Assembly: GCA_900618425.1 (NCBI GenBank)
Contig: UZAN01039701.1
Coordinates: forward strand, 58,444 to 122,443
Reading direction: 5' to 3'
From: Echinostoma caproni
Lineage: Eukaryota; Platyhelminthes; Trematoda; Plagiorchiida; Echinostomatidae
Length of the DNA stretch: 64,000 nt
Shown here piece by piece: positions 23,591 to 38,260 of the stretch. Numbering within the stretch: position 1 is the stretch's first letter; every line of letters starts with the position of its first letter. The notes below the pieces were generated by a model, which saw nothing but the letters and a program-made list of their open reading frames with translations, was not told the DNA's origin and ran no database searches. The position numbers were made by a program, and so were the translations under genes.

Positions 23591-26500
23591 CTGTGATGAG
23601 GAAAAGGAGAATATTTCTTAACGTTTTCAACGAGTGTTGTTCGATTTGAAATCAACCACACATGCATTCATGACTTGTTGCATCCACGTAATCCGGATGC
23701 AGTTACAAGTAATTCCAGAAATGTATCATTTTTATAATTGAAATGTTTGCTGATTTGAACCGCATAAAATCAAAACACGACTGAAGTCGAATGAATGTAA
23801 GCATCACACTTTGTTGCAAGCAGCCTAATACTTAAGAAAGAAACAATTCAATAGAACTTTATGCTTTTATGAAATTCGTGTGGTTCATTTCAAAATGAGT
23901 AAGGAAGAAAGGAACCATGCGGATAAGACACACTTCTTCACACTTTATGCACATGATTTTGACAGTGATTCCATAACTTACGATTCACCTATTCATTGAG
24001 CCTGGCAAATTGTCGTCACACAATATGCATCGTTTTGCACCTAATGGACACTGTTGAAGCCTTTGGTTAGACTCAGACTGAGATATATAGCGTTTTACAT
24101 TTGCAGATGAAATACCTCCTCACATCAGTTGTATTATTCTTTTTCTCATCTAAAGAAGCCGCAACGGGCCACACAAATAATAGTCCATAGATAAATAGAA
24201 CTAATTGCAAGTGAGGTTGGTGAGACAATCCCTCCCGAGGACACGGGGGCAACTAATATTTGTGTGCCCATGGAGAAGATTAAAATACATTCGTCTTTTT
24301 GATTGATTGCAGGAAATTTCGTTCAAATTTCTGATCACGAATTTTTCACAATTTTGGATTCATTTTTTAGTGCTAGTGGCCCCAAAGATTTTGTTCTGAT
24401 AATCTGCATCATTTGTCAAAACGTTTCAGTGTTTATTAATGAACGAGTACTTTTAAATTAAGGACACAAGGCAAACGTTCTTCCTATTCCGAGCGAGGTT
24501 AACTGTTACTTTTGGCACAGGTAATATTGTGTGCCTGAGGTCTGGTGCGCGATTTCCGATTCAATCCTCAAACGCATTCAAAACCAGAACATCATTATGG
24601 GGGTTTGATTTAAAAGGCGCATTCTCGTAGCAAAACATAATCAAAACTTCAGAAGGTTACACCATAATAAAAATTATAAGCAATTAGGGATTCCGGAATC
24701 TAACTGAGATTTCACCCTATAAAAGGATTGAGAAGGGAACGACTTAATGAAGGCCATTTGAATGGCTGCTTTACCATTGGGAATGAAATCAATCACACAT
24801 CACAAAGCTTTTGCCAGTGGTGGCTTACAGTGATTAAGTGAGTAATTCATGTGCCAAGAATTCGGTGTTCTTTGGTGGTGGTCACAATCCCCAAAAATAC
24901 TGTATTCTGTAATGTAAACCTCTAAATTCTGGTGAAATCAGTTGCTATATAACTGAACGTTTTCATTTCAGGGTGAGGATAGTTCTCTGATCCGGAAATA
25001 TTTTGTGCACAAAACACTAGGCTTGGCGAACTCCCAACACCAACACTAATGTTCTTATTTTCTCCTGTTCTCGCTTATTTTCTCACGTTACAAATCAGAC
25101 TTTGCTGTTTCCTTGTGGGCCGGCATTTTAATGTCTGTTTACAGGCACAATTCGTTTCATCCATTCCGTCATGTACCAATGCAGGAAACCATTTGGTTGA
25201 ATTTTTCTAGAGCTTACTCGAGTTGAGTAATAATGTATACTTTCTGATCAATTCAGGGCGTAACTCTCGCACAACTTGCTCGGAAGCAGTACATTTCGAA
25301 GCTGTACCAAACAACCAACCAATCAACCAACACACACACCGAGGCTAACCAAAATTATTGAGCCTCATTTGCTTAAGTATCCCACTAACGCAATGGTCAT
25401 TCACTTTTGCCCATAGATCGCAACGAAATGAAATATAATCTATTATTTTTTGAATATCGTTACAAGATTACATATTCCGGAGGTCGGCCGACACCTCAGT
25501 TAGAAAACTACTTACAAGCAATAGCTAATGACCTAACACGTGTCTGGTCAACGTGATCCGAACGGAAATAGTACAATGAAACGCAATCTCATGGTTGTAC
25601 TAATCGATTTAGTGTAAAAAATAAAGCAAAGCGGAGCACAACATGCAATTACGAACAACAACAGAGTTCTAACCAAGCATTGTGCAGTTTTTAGATTGTA
25701 ACATACTACGAACGATTATTACAAGTGAGATATTCACAATAGAAAAAAACCCTCCCTGTTCGGGACAAGTGAAAGACAGTCAACGTTTGCTTTTTTGTGC
25801 TGCTAGTTGAGCAGATTCGGTTGCATCACTGATCAGCACCTTGGAAAATCCGAGACAACCAAGCAGCCCATTGTTTCCACGTGAAAAACGAAAAAACAAT
25901 TGTGGCAATTTAACTTCTACCGTTTGTTCTATACTTTTTCATGCTTCTCAGTGGTGTTTGACTAACCCCAACCCCTCAATTGGAATGTTTTATTGACCAA
26001 ATGGACAGACAATATGAGTAAATGAAATGTTTGGCAGGAGCTATTGTTTTCGTTAACTAAATGGGGTGTAAATAAGATGTACACTGAATAAAATTCGGAT
26101 TTACCCACCGGTTGACGACTGTAAGTTGTTCGTGGTAAAAGTTTCCCTGTCATTCTCGAATAATCAATCACCGTGCTACCGGAACAGGTATATAATTCTT
26201 ATTACATTACCTTTATTTCACACGTTTCCGAGGTCAGAATATGTGCCAAACCGATCATAATGTTAAACGTTTATTAAAAAAGAAACGCTGTCGGGTTGTC
26301 CAGCACAGAGCACATGAATTTTCTTGGTGGATTCACAACAGGAGTCTCCGAGTAACCCACGCTTGATAAGCAATCAGCGGGGCGGTGTGTGATAACCGCA
26401 ATCCATTGGAAGCAGCTGTCCGTTTCATCAAATCTTATGCCGTTTGGAACAGACCCACTGTTCAGTGTGCCCAATGCAACTGAAGCCCAAAGAAGCTGGT

Positions 26501-29500
26501 GCGCAGTGTTATAACCAGGAGTTTATGGATGCTTATCGTACCACCAAGCTTGATTTATTCGAAACCAGTGGTTTGGCCAACCCTTCGAGTGAATTGTCAT
26601 TGATTTAATGATTTCTTTATATCCTACTTGAGCTGCTTGAGTTGTGTAGGAACATTTAGCGAGTTAGAACAGAAGGATAGCCACTCGCAATCATAATTAC
26701 CCACCCTAAACCATACTGAGGATTTCGGACCATCATTCAATAGAAGCTTTTTGTCTTAATAATAGAAGTTGGTAGATTAGAATAATTGCAATATTCCTGA
26801 TGATCCCACTTTTTTCCTAATGTCTGAGAACTGCGAATTGGATAGCCTAGCTGGAATTTCTATAATGTTCTTATCAAACAAATATATGGTTTCCTGATTC
26901 AAACTGTTCCCCACTACGATCTACGGTCTAACTTGGCGGCAGTTCTTAACATCAACTTATTTTCATTTTCATTACTTTAGAGTTCTTGCGACCCACCTTC
27001 CAAAGTAATCACATTCTACGTTGACATTTGTTTTATTATTTGCGTTAGTCCCAATAGGGGACTGTTCATTTTGCCAGTATTGAAGTGAGTACAATTATAG
27101 TTGTATTGGATGTTCAAATAACAGTATTAAAGACAACCCAATCCATTTAACTATCGCCCTGTAAATTAAAGTGTGGTGTAATGTCCTACATAACCAAACT
27201 GGGGCCAAAAGCTCTATCTATTCCGATACCTTTTTGCATCATTTTGACCTTGAGCGCATCGTGCTTCACCACTAATACAGTCTGATCATTCTGCATGGTG
27301 TGACAAATCTAAACATTGATCAACTTTGACACTCTTTGATGCTTCAAAACAAAACCAAATTGATTCCTAGTCGTCAAGGCATACGCGAATAAACGCTCCG
27401 TTTTATTGGCACATGAGTATCCAGTTCGTCGTAAATCGTCCTTTAACGAATAATGGCAGTCTCCTGGGCGTTCACACACCAGAAATTGAAGACCAGTCAC
27501 ACAAAGGAAACTTATATAAACGAGTACATAAAAGTTTTTTGCTGGGGCCAGAGTTGATAACGGAGCAAGTTATTTAGGTGTAAAAGAGTGTGATGCACCA
27601 GACAGGATAGAGCCACACAAGCGGCCATAAGCCTTAAGGTGTTGGTTGACAATGCAGTCGACAAGCCCCACATAAAAGGCAGCTTCATATCTAGAAATGC
27701 TTTTTAGATCAATACGGAATCCCTAGACAACAGACCGGGGACGATTACGGGAAGTAGTACGTCCAATAGCATAACACGCACGAAAATACAAATTTAGCAC
27801 TTCCCCTCAAATGTCGGAGGCATGAGATGTAAAACGTCAGCCTTCTGTCTTTAAGAAATGTTTGTTGCACGTGAAAGGATCATTTGAGGTCAGTATACAG
27901 AAAACACTATTTTTAGTGCTGCGAATCTTCAGCGTTTGGGATGTTAACCCAGACGTTGGTAACAGGTGATTGGAATGTTTAGATTACCTGCCAATAATGC
28001 AAAACAAAATTTCAATGAATCCGGTTGGGCTTGAGAAAGGGCCATCCGACCATTTAGAAATGGAACTTATGACCGACTTGAGAGAGTTGGTAGTAGGGTT
28101 GTCGTTGGATGCACCATAAACCATTACCTATGTGTGAAAACAGTTGGGGCAAGTGGTAGATGTTCGATATAAAAGGAGAAGAGAAAAAAGGATAAACTTG
28201 CACCTAGCAGTACACATTGAGTTGCATTGAGAGTGGAAGAAGAAGAAAATGGAACTGGCGTCGGTCCGTGAAATGGTCATAAATCCCGTTCAATCTAAAT
28301 ATCATTGCCATTGCCCCAAATGATTGTGATGATACTGTAAACAATAGAAACATTCAAAACCCGTTTTGATGTATACATATATTCATTTTAGATCAATCGA
28401 AGAAGGTATCGAAGAATACAAAACACCAAGGGGGTGACCTTGATCGGAAGCACCTTCGGACTTTTTACAAGCTGTGTTAAAAATGTTCCAATCGGAACGA
28501 CAATTGGAAAGTTACTACTAGCAAAAATGACTGAAGTATATTAACCGGATTAAGAAACACAAATGCACACATGCGTTCTTCAACCCGCCTCAATATGAGT
28601 ATATTAAATGCGAATACAACATTCATGTTCCAACATCTCAACCGTTAACATTTTTCAAGCATGGGGAATTTTGAACAAGCGAACTACTCCGTTTACTACC
28701 TTGTGGTAGGTGAATATTTGAGTATAAAAGGGTTTACGGGGTATTCACGAGATAAAATATCAGACGGGGGAGGCACGAATTTAGATTCACTTGAGTCTGT
28801 TACCATTAGTAAGTCAGGTCGGGTTTTTGAAAATAATGCTGAACTCATTCTTAATGTTGTATACACAAACAATAATAATTTATCGTTATGGCCAAAAACG
28901 ACCTGCTTCACTCGGACAAGAATAATTGCAATAGTCCTCTAAAATGAAATTCGAGAAGTTACGTGAAAAAATATAAACTGCAGTAATGTATGTTTGATTC
29001 AAAAGAAGAAATAAATCACGTAAGCACAGACGGAGAAGACTCAGTAACTAGTGACGCTAAAAATTGTCTCATAACTACCTCAGTTTTGCAAAGGGAACAA
29101 ATCTAACGCCAATGCTTACGATTACGTTAGACTGAAAAGAATTAGGCATTTATAACCGTTAACATGAGCAGAAGATTGCGGGCTCAAAATTCTTAAATAA
29201 GTTACTTATACATTCAAATTTCGGGAAACGGAAAATGAATTCCAATTGAATGATAACAAACAGCATTTAAGCTGAGATGATGGGATATAAAAAGCACCTG
29301 ATAGTCAACGGAGAGATTATTTTCGTCCTTCGATCATAGCAAATGCAATAAGCCATATTATTCTGCCAAATTGACTTATTGGAGTGACACAGCACTGTTG
29401 TTGTGATATAGTTTCACTGAAGAACCAGTGCTTTTTTGTCAATTTTTTCGTGCATTTCTTAATGCTCAACAAAATACTGCCCTCAATCCAAATGCACAGC

Positions 29501-29916
29501 TGAAACAGTGATGGATATTTTTCATTTATCCGAGAGCAGACCGAAATGAAACAAAACATCGATTCACACGTCAAATGAATAGTAATCATTGCATTTAATC
29601 CAATAAGGGTGATATTATTGGACAAAGTCAAACTCGACACATGAAATGACCAGTTCCCTTCCGATCAGAGTATATTTATTTGTATTTTTTTCTTTTCTGT
29701 GAGTTTGAAAAATACATTGTTTTAAGTGCTGCGTCCAGAACCATAAATGTGCTGTTAAACGATGATTTTTATAGCCTATTAGATCAGCACACTCCGCCGG
29801 TGTCAGCTACTGGTCAGAAGTTAATGAAACTGGAAAGCTAAGACAATGATGAACGATTCAGCAACATTCAATGACAAAGCATAATGATGAAGAGCAAGAA
29901 CGCATATCAAAGTAGG

Positions 29917-29920
<4 letters not shown>

Positions 29921-29963
<43 letters not shown>
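29921..29963. repeat. (AT)n microsatellite at gap edge
   Basis: An uninterrupted alternating AT tract that runs into the N gap at 29964, the probable cause of the assembly break. Shorter (AT)n tracts occur at about 18264-18278, 42930-42951 and 59397-59415. Confidence 0.9.
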
Positions 29964-30288
29964 NNNNNNNNNNNNNNNNNNNNNNNNNNNNNNNNNNNNN
30001 NNNNNNNNNNNNNNNNNNNNNNNNNNNNNNNNNNNNNNNNNNNNNNNNNNNNNNNNNNNNNNNNNNNNNNNNNNNNNNNNNNNNNNNNNNNNNNNNNNNN
30101 NNNNNNNNNNNNNNNNNNNNNNNNNNNNNNNNNNNNNNNNNNNNNNNNNNNNNNNNNNNNNNNNNNNNNNNNNNNNNNNNNNNNNNNNNNNNNNNNNNNN
30201 NNNNNNNNNNNNNNNNNNNNNNNNNNNNNNNNNNNNNNNNNNNNNNNNNNNNNNNNNNNNNNNNNNNNNNNNNNNNNNNNNNNNNNNN
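29964..30288. other. Assembly gap (325 N)
   Basis: Run of N within intron 1 of the EF-hand gene. The real length is unknown. Confidence 0.99.
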
Positions 30289-33138
30289 TATAATGGAATG
30301 CATACGACTAGCAATGGGTTCAGAAAGTCCCATTAAGTTTGTTATCATAAAGCAACATGCAATCAATGGCTTTATCAATCGCTACGTTTGTGAACAGTGC
30401 CACAGCGTAAAGCAACCTTAGAATGACAGAGTTGCAAAGAGTCTTCCTTTTTGATTGTTGGTTGTTTTTACATCCGTGGACAAAAACGAAAACCATCATC
30501 TTGAATCCTCTTCACACAAAATGCACCTTGTGCCAACGATACTTTTTGTGCCATGGGTAATGAATGCAGATGTGAAATAAGAAATCGGTTGCTAGAAGAC
30601 TTCGACAACGACCGTTCAAGTGTACTCGGAAAAAAGGAAAGAACAATAGACTAGCCTAACTGTACGCACTCATAAGTCGCAGAAGTAATAACCCCGTTAA
30701 TCTATCCCTGCATAGGAAGGTGAGTTAAAACGGACAATGTAAAGGTTTCCGTAAAGTTCTGTAGCTTGAAATTAAGGAAAATTTAATGCGCTATTTAATT
30801 ATTAGAGCAGGAAATATGTGTATTGTAGACACTATCCATAGTGAAGTGAATTTCCTACCGATATGTATGCACCAAACGGCTACCTGTGAGGATGGGTTGA
30901 TAAGCCAATAAGTTAAAATCACTGAACTCGGAGGTGTCAAGGAGCCTATGTATGGACTCATGTTATTCACAGGAGATACATGGACAGAATTTATTCAAAG
31001 AACACAATCAGATGCAGTACGTTGAACATTCTGCTCCGCGATACTCCCCCTCCCCAGCCCCATTCAAAACCAGTTGTACTTTCGATCGAAGAATAGAATA
31101 CCAGATTATATAGTGTCATTCTATGCTCACGCATAAACATAATCCTACGGACCTAGGTAAACTGGTAACTCGACTAGGCGCTTATATGATCGCGTTTGCA
31201 GAAAACACCCGTCTTAGTTATTCACTCAAACGAATGAGATAATTAGGAGCGCTACATTCACATCTCGTTGAATTGAGTCACTCAGGGTGTAACAAACGCG
31301 TTCTGTCCCATTTACAAATTTGGACGAGAGAAATCAAGGACAGTAAAGCATTGGGTCCTAGCCACCCTGAAGGCTGCGAGCAGTCGAATTTAAAATCACT
31401 CGTGCCTTACCAGCGGTCGTTTGTACTTGCATAAGACCCGATCTGGTCCACTTCGACTTCCTGAACACTCGTAAGTCGCAACCCGTAAATTAGACGTTGG
31501 GAATAATTTGACCCATTTATGCACACAATCGGAGTAATATCAAAACCATTAGGACTGCAATTTATCATCCATATTCTTGTGTTATTAATTGTAGTCAATA
31601 TTAAAAGATGGGAGGTTTACGAGTAACTCAGACTAAAAGTTTTGCCTCATTGTGTTTTTCTATGTGCACTGTGTCCAAAGGTTTATCAAAGTTTTAGGTT
31701 TTAGGACTAGGTAAATGTTGTTTCGTTCGTTTTACTTGAGAACAGCGAAGGTGATTTCACAGGATTTTGCTAATTGATGATGACCTGAGATGGTTCTCCG
31801 AAAACAATTCACCAATCAATCGTTGTCATGAAAAATCAATCCAAAATGAATAATGCAGTTGCGACTGGCTTCATTTGAAGCTTCATCAAGTTAAACCTTT
31901 TGAAAAGTTTCTCTTTTTACCTGCATGATATTTGTTTTGAAAATGTCTTATCACTTTTTTTGGTTCAATCAAACACTTACGGATTTCATTTCATAGCTGA
32001 TGTGTTAAGAACGATGTATTACGTGCTTTTCACGGTTTGCACTAACCGTAAACGAAGTGTCAACCTTGAAGTAAGTGTTAGCTTGAAACACAGTCGTATG
32101 CTGCAAACGTTACAACCAAGTGGTTTAACTTTTAATACATGAACCCGAGAAAATCCAAGCATAATGAGTTTGGCTGTAGAGATCATGTAGACGAAGTTAC
32201 TGATGTCCGATAGTTATCTAGATACTCACATTATTCGTGAGTAAGTAGTCATGTCCAACAGTTTCATAGACAATGGGTCACGTTTATTGAATCAGAAGCC
32301 AACAAATCAGAATTCAAGCGTATGACTAGATGATAAATGGAAACTTAATGATAAATAAGCGTTGGCCTTTGGCTGCATTGCTGAATGTTACCAATTGAAA
32401 CTCAATTCTGAAATTGCACTCTCAATCCAAAATTCCTCATAAATCAACTTGTGGCGGATGGACAACAGGCTCAGGAAAACAAAGCCTGATTCTCAGTTTG
32501 AGCTATTGTTTTTCCTTGTAGGCTAATCAGTACTTTTAGAGTCATCAAGTGAAAAACTGCTTACTAAATTAAGCAATGGAGGTAATGGCCTGGGGCCAGT
32601 TAATAGAACAATAGTCTTGCTGTATTTTGTTACAAGAATGAAATGGGTATTGCTATGGGGTTATCAGATGCATCAGTATTTGCTTGAGGCGATGAAAGGT
32701 TATGAAGTCTGGAACGGTCGATAGCTCTGTAGTCAGCTCAAGAGCATGATGTGTCCAGATTTATCGACAGAGGGTAGACCTCAATTGCCTCCTTTTGTGG
32801 TGATTGGCACAAAGGAACTAGTCACGGATAACTGGCAACGTGTCGATTATAGTTCACTGATGCATTGACTTGTGTAACACCTTGCTACAGGATGCTGTAC
32901 CGGCTGATTAATGTTCTGAAGATTCTGGTAGATTTGTTTTTCGCGCGCGCCCCTTGGATGGCTCGCCACCGTTGCGTTCTGGAATTTATCTACCCAGATT
33001 GCTAAATATGCTTGCTTTAACCATATACACAAAGGAAATTAATGGTAAAAAGTAAGGATGTTGTAATGTAAAACCATACTTACTGACAGCTGGTATCTAA
33101 TAGCTAGTTACTTTAACCACGTATCGCTGCACCTTTTA

Positions 33139-35340
33139 TTGTGTCTAAACCTCAGTGACCCGAGTATTGATCCAACTAGAGGGAACTCTCATCTAGACCA
33201 CATAATCACAAACTACGCTGGCACCTTTTCCACCAAACAGTTCTCTCCATTAGGCACCAGTGAGCACAACCTGATACTGGTCAAACCTAAGATTTTCTCA
33301 CACTCAAGAAATTTTTCTTTTAGCCGACCCAAACACGTGGTTCCTTCAGCGAGATCTTTCCCCAGACAATATTGCCTTGCTTAGATCGTCTCTTAAGGTA
33401 GTTACCGACTATTTTGCTTTGAACACAACCTGTTTGTCAAGTTTGACATTTCTAACAGAAGTGTTGAACTGTGTTTTTGACATATGCTGTCCTGTGATAA
33501 CTTTGTTCCTTCGAGATGGCAGAATATCAAAACCTTTCCTTAAACCTCTTCGCCGTGAAAAGCAACGTGCAGTTAAATGTGGCAGGAGGGCCAAAATGCA
33601 ACGATTGTCGTTTCTGATCAAAAGTGAAATAAGACGGTTGGACACCATGCAAGTAGGTTTTTGGGACGAGGAACTGTAAATCTACGTGGCTTGGAATCAC
33701 TCTACTCTGCGGGCCGAAGAAAGTGATTTCCAGTCCCTTTATTGATATTGAAAACTGAATGCTGCATTTATTCATTCTCCGCCCGACACACCCCAGTTAT
33801 GCTGATTCCAGTTCTCCAAACATCTTACCTTCGTTTGATCCCATCACCTCCAGTGAGATGTATAAACACATGTGTTCTCTCAAGGTGTCGACCGCACCTG
33901 GACCAGATAACTTAATTCCTACTCTTCTTAAATACGGTGCTCTGCCACGGTCTCCGAATTTTGCACACAGAAAATCTTTAACTTGAAGTCCGAACTATTC
34001 CGGACTGCTGGTGTCCAGTGAGAATTATGTCCATCCCCAAAGGAATGTCAAAGGCCCCAATAGTGAAGAGTTTCAGATCAATTGCTCTCACTCCCACTGG
34101 TTTGAAATTGATGGAGCGATCAGTTCTGCATCGTCTTCGGTTATCTCTTGCCACCCTCGATGACACTTTTCAGTTTGCGTACAAACATAACCGCTCTATA
34201 TTAGACGTCGTTTCTTGTCTAGTTCATTTCATATATAAGCCCCTAACGAGAAAGCCAAATATGCGCATTGTGCATTTCTCGACTATTCTTCGGCTTTTGA
34301 CTCAGTGCCCGTCCTCTTTTACTTAACAAACTCCAGTCGTTTGGCTGTCCCGCTTCTCTCTCCTTGAATGGCTTGCGGATTACTTTTTGCAAAGATATCA
34401 GTATGTTGAATTGGGAAGAAGACAGTCAACCGCGTCACTCAATAGCTTGGGTTTACTTCAAGGTGCTGTTCTATCACCTTATCTTTTTTCGACTTATATC
34501 AGTGACGTACCTGATACTCCCCCTGTTCGACATCTTAAGTACGTTGATGATGTCGCCATTTATGTTTCCGTAACTAACCAATCAGAACTGGTTGGATATA
34601 ACACAAACCTATCCCACCTCGTTTCATATTCAACTTCTTCCGGTCTTAATCTTAATCCTGAAAAATACCTTAAATGTATTTTTACTCTAAACCATACCCC
34701 ATCTCCCTCCAACAATGTTCAGATTCATGGAAAGCCGATAAGCAGGGTCAGCCATGTGAAGTACTTAGGTGTCACACTTGAAAGTAACCTTCGCTGGTCT
34801 TTACATACCCAAAGTATTGCTCGCAAGTTGAAAAGTCTCTCTTTTCAGATAAGAAGATTGCGTCACTTATGTTCTGACTCATCGGTGATAAACGCTTTCG
34901 TTCAACAATGTGTTCTCCTCATACCACGGTACTGCTCCCTTGTAATTCTCCTTGGTTTGTTGAAGGCTGATTCCAAGTTCCGTTATGTGTTCTGATTGGC
35001 AATATGTGTAATGCCAATATTAATGCATGCTTGAAGTTTTCTGACAATATCCTATCTGATTGCACCCATCCTCTGCACATTGACTTGTTTGCATGCAAAT
35101 CCCACTCATCCACCCGCTCGAAGTGCAAACTTATCCCGTCTCGCATATCCTCATACAGGAACTCTTTGGTATCCTATCTGACTGACAAGTAAAGCGTTCG
35201 TTCTGAGTTTTCTAATGCATTTATGTACTTTTCACATCCCACTTTTCACCTGTTTTTACCAGAATTGTAATGATGGTCTATTTTTGGCTGAAAGCTTGTA
35301 TATAACTCGCTAAATCTTGAATACAATACAATACAATGAA
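33139..35340 (+). mobile_element. CR1/Jockey-like non-LTR retrotransposon, 5'-truncated and frameshifted
   Basis: Domains appear in order over 2.2 kb. The C-terminus of an APE-type endonuclease comes first (DPTRGNSHLDHIITN, SPLGTSEHNLILVKP). The RT N-terminal region follows (VSTAPGPDNLIPTLLKYG; MSIPKGMSKAPIVKSFRSIA, LTPTGLKLMERSVL; FQFAYKHNRSILDVV). RT motif A is FLDYSSAFDSVP at 34275-34310, then LGLLQGAVLSPYLFSTYISD, with the catalytic box YVDD at 34540-34551. The thumb region (HVKYLGVTLESNLRWSLH) and a C-terminal part (ACLKFSDNILSDCTHPLH, SYRNSLVSYLT) complete it. All three plus-strand frames are used, so at least four frameshifts have built up. It ends with tandem ATACA units at about 35319-35337, a short-repeat 3' end as in CR1-clade elements. 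It lies antisense in intron 1. Confidence 0.88.
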
Positions 35341-38260
35341 ATCAGTCTTGATAGCCTATGAGTGACAAACTCTTCAGATTCTGAATAACATTATCAAAGG
35401 AAATGCAATGTGTTTCAAAAACACCTACAAAATCACTCTTTACACCATAGTTCAAGTTTATGGATTTGATAATAACAACACTTTGATTCTGGAACAAGTA
35501 ATAAAAACCTCCATTTTGAGGTTGCGGCAGTTGTTGTTCAAATGGGTGAATAGGTTTTACGACAACAATCCTGCTTTTCGGTTTCTTCTTGATAACTAAC
35601 ACAACTAGAAAAGTCACAAATTCTGAAGTTACTACGACAACTCACTATTTAGGTGGTCTAAGCTGTGGCTTTCGCAAGCTAGATCGGTTAAGAAAAGGTG
35701 CCCCGCGTAGGTTAAATAATATTATTTTAACTACAGGTAATTGATTAGAAAATTGTCGGATGCTTGCAGAACTTAAGGACTTGTTACGTCCTTAAAGGTA
35801 AAGCAAAGGTTCAAGCATACTTCGAGTTGCATTCCACATTTTCCTCATAAAGATATATGTACTCAATTAGTTGAGATCATACAATATATTCATTGTGGCG
35901 TACATTCACTTTGATAATGGAAACCGGACATTTTCAGCTTAACTTTAATTCCCAGCTCTGGTCTACCGGGAACATTTTATGAATTGTTTTGTGCCTTGAT
36001 GCAGACTGAATGCAAAGATGCGTAATCTTGTTGGACAGTCATGATTCCCAGCTTTAGCCACTATTAAGATAAACTCGTTAATCATGACAATTGTCAGCTA
36101 TCTAATTTACTGCCAGACCGAGATCTTCCATCGGTATAATTACATCACAGATTACGATACAGCTTCTGCCAAAGACTCCAAAAATGAAGGATACCATGTG
36201 CAGATCATTCAAACAGCACAGACACTTCGCAGTCGTCCAAATTGAATTTTAGTCTGTTACAGTTATCAGATCTTCCCGTTTTGGTGTGACGTCTAACTCA
36301 CTAGAATATCAATACGATGAGATGTTGTCTAGGGCATTAATTTCATCCCCCTGAATTACTTGTTTGACAGAGATTGAACGAGTTGCCATACACTCAGATT
36401 CAAGTGTACTGACCACTGTTCCTTTGACTTACTTCTTCACAGATTTGCAGGAGATGATAGGAGATATCCTGTACGAGGATCATTCGCCGAATTCTGCGTA
36501 TAGTTTTAGCTTTATACTTGCTGCCTGATACCAGGCCAATGGTAACATATTTTCACACACGATTTCCAGGTTTACTCGTAGATGATATGCAGCAAAACAT
36601 CATGGAGCGAAAATGCTATCAAATTACCATTCCGATGCCGATGTATTTGACTTAAAACTCCAGAGTTTTCAACAATTTTTGTTATTTTTCACGTTGAGAA
36701 CGTGAGAACGTACTTGAACAACTGTTTGCCCTCTTTTACAAGCCCCAAAATTCCTAAAGATCTCTTTTGTATTGGCGACGGTCTTAGAGATTGAGTGTTC
36801 CAATCACTTTATGGTATCACGGAATTCTTATAAGGATTTGCTCAATAAGATCTCTCCTAAACTATATCAAGACATTTCCCGCATCTCCAAATTTCTTTGG
36901 TCTCACTGTTAACGACAGCAACATGCTGATTACACGACGACATCACAGTAACTTATTCGACTTCTCATGAATGTTGATGTCTGCATGAATGGTCACCTTC
37001 GCGGAGAAACCTATGCGTAATTTGTAAACCGGAATCATATTTTGTTTGGGTTTACACTCCACGCTATAGGTTACAGGATGAATCCTTTTATGCTCACTAA
37101 TGTTGTTTTAGTTTGATCTCAATCAGTGTGATGCCATCATATAATTGATCACGTTCACTGAATATCCCCAAATACATTATGGCGATGGTCAATTTTTAAG
37201 TACCGGGTAAAACGCATTTTGTACTTTCGTGCAGTCCACCAAAACAGTAACTCGCATTTTGACAAATGTCAACCAAAATTGAATTCAACAAATTGAATTT
37301 CTGACAGACCCGAAAGATTATCGAACAATCAATACCCTCTCGTGACCTCACCAGGGAAGTGAAGACGCAAAACGATCGCTACGGTTGTCACGGCATAACC
37401 CACAGAGACTCACTGGGGAACGGACTACCTACCCAATTTAATACAATGTAGCAATATTAGAATTTGAAATGAGGTTCAGGAATCGCGTTTCATATGAATA
37501 AGTTACATCGCATTCAGTTACTCAGATTTTGTCAAACGTGAGGCTAGGATCTCAAACCAAAGAGATGTAATCCCGATGCAAGAACTCTCTTTTTCTGGTT
37601 GAAAAATTTGTGAATCGAATTTCTACAAATCTGAATACCAAAGCAATGACTCATTGTTTGAAATATTTATCAAATCTTAACAGCAAATTATCTTCTGTTT
37701 CATTCACACTGAACCATAAGGACAGTTTTTTACAGTCTCATGAACCAATGCAGTATTGTAAGGGAACCAAAACTTTAAAGGGTATTGCATTATCAATTGA
37801 GGACTAAAACGTACAAATCGGTAAATTCTGCTCAAGCAGAATTATATGCAGCTACTGTTGACAGTAAATTAGGGAATGAAATTTGAGATAATGTATGCGT
37901 TATTCGGGGAAAAATATTAAAAGTCCCAGTACTCAGAGCTGTCTCTGGATAATCACTAAAATCAGTGAGCTCGAAGTTGGCCTCACCAACCATCAAGTTA
38001 AATGTTCAACTCTTAATTCATATTTTGCAGTATAAAAAGTACACATACCGACCGTTTGTATTACCGCAATGTAGTATATACTAGACTTCTCACTATTCGC
38101 TAAAACAATGATACTTTTTATGCCAAGTTGATTCGTTTTGAGCTTGAAACTCAGTAAAAAAAATACCATATAGTTCACTCTGTGTTTCCAACTGAAGGAA
38201 AAGTACAATACACGACCAACTGACGGAATGAAAAAAGGACAATACGAACATTCTACTCAC

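Larger units (their letters stand above)
23591..38260 (-). other. Intron 1 of the EF-hand gene (14.7 kb)
   Basis: GT-AG intron, phase 0, between EF-hand 1 and EF-hand 2. It contains an (AT)n tract running into a 325-base N gap (29964-30288) and a decayed CR1/Jockey-like retrotransposon at 33139-35340, antisense to the gene. The stretches 23591-29920, 30289-33138 and 35341-38260 otherwise show only short chance reading frames. None of them has a recognised domain or paired splice sites, so I see no other exon or nested gene. The true length is uncertain because of the gap. Confidence 0.75.

Noticed and set aside
29317..29640. 107-codon minus-strand frame with hydrophobic stretches, considered as a membrane-receptor exon
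   Set aside because: No family motif, and it lies inside intron 1 on the same strand without usable flanking splice evidence.
29884..30378. Long frames across 29884-30378 on both strands
   Set aside because: Made of the AT dinucleotide tract and N bases; no coding meaning.
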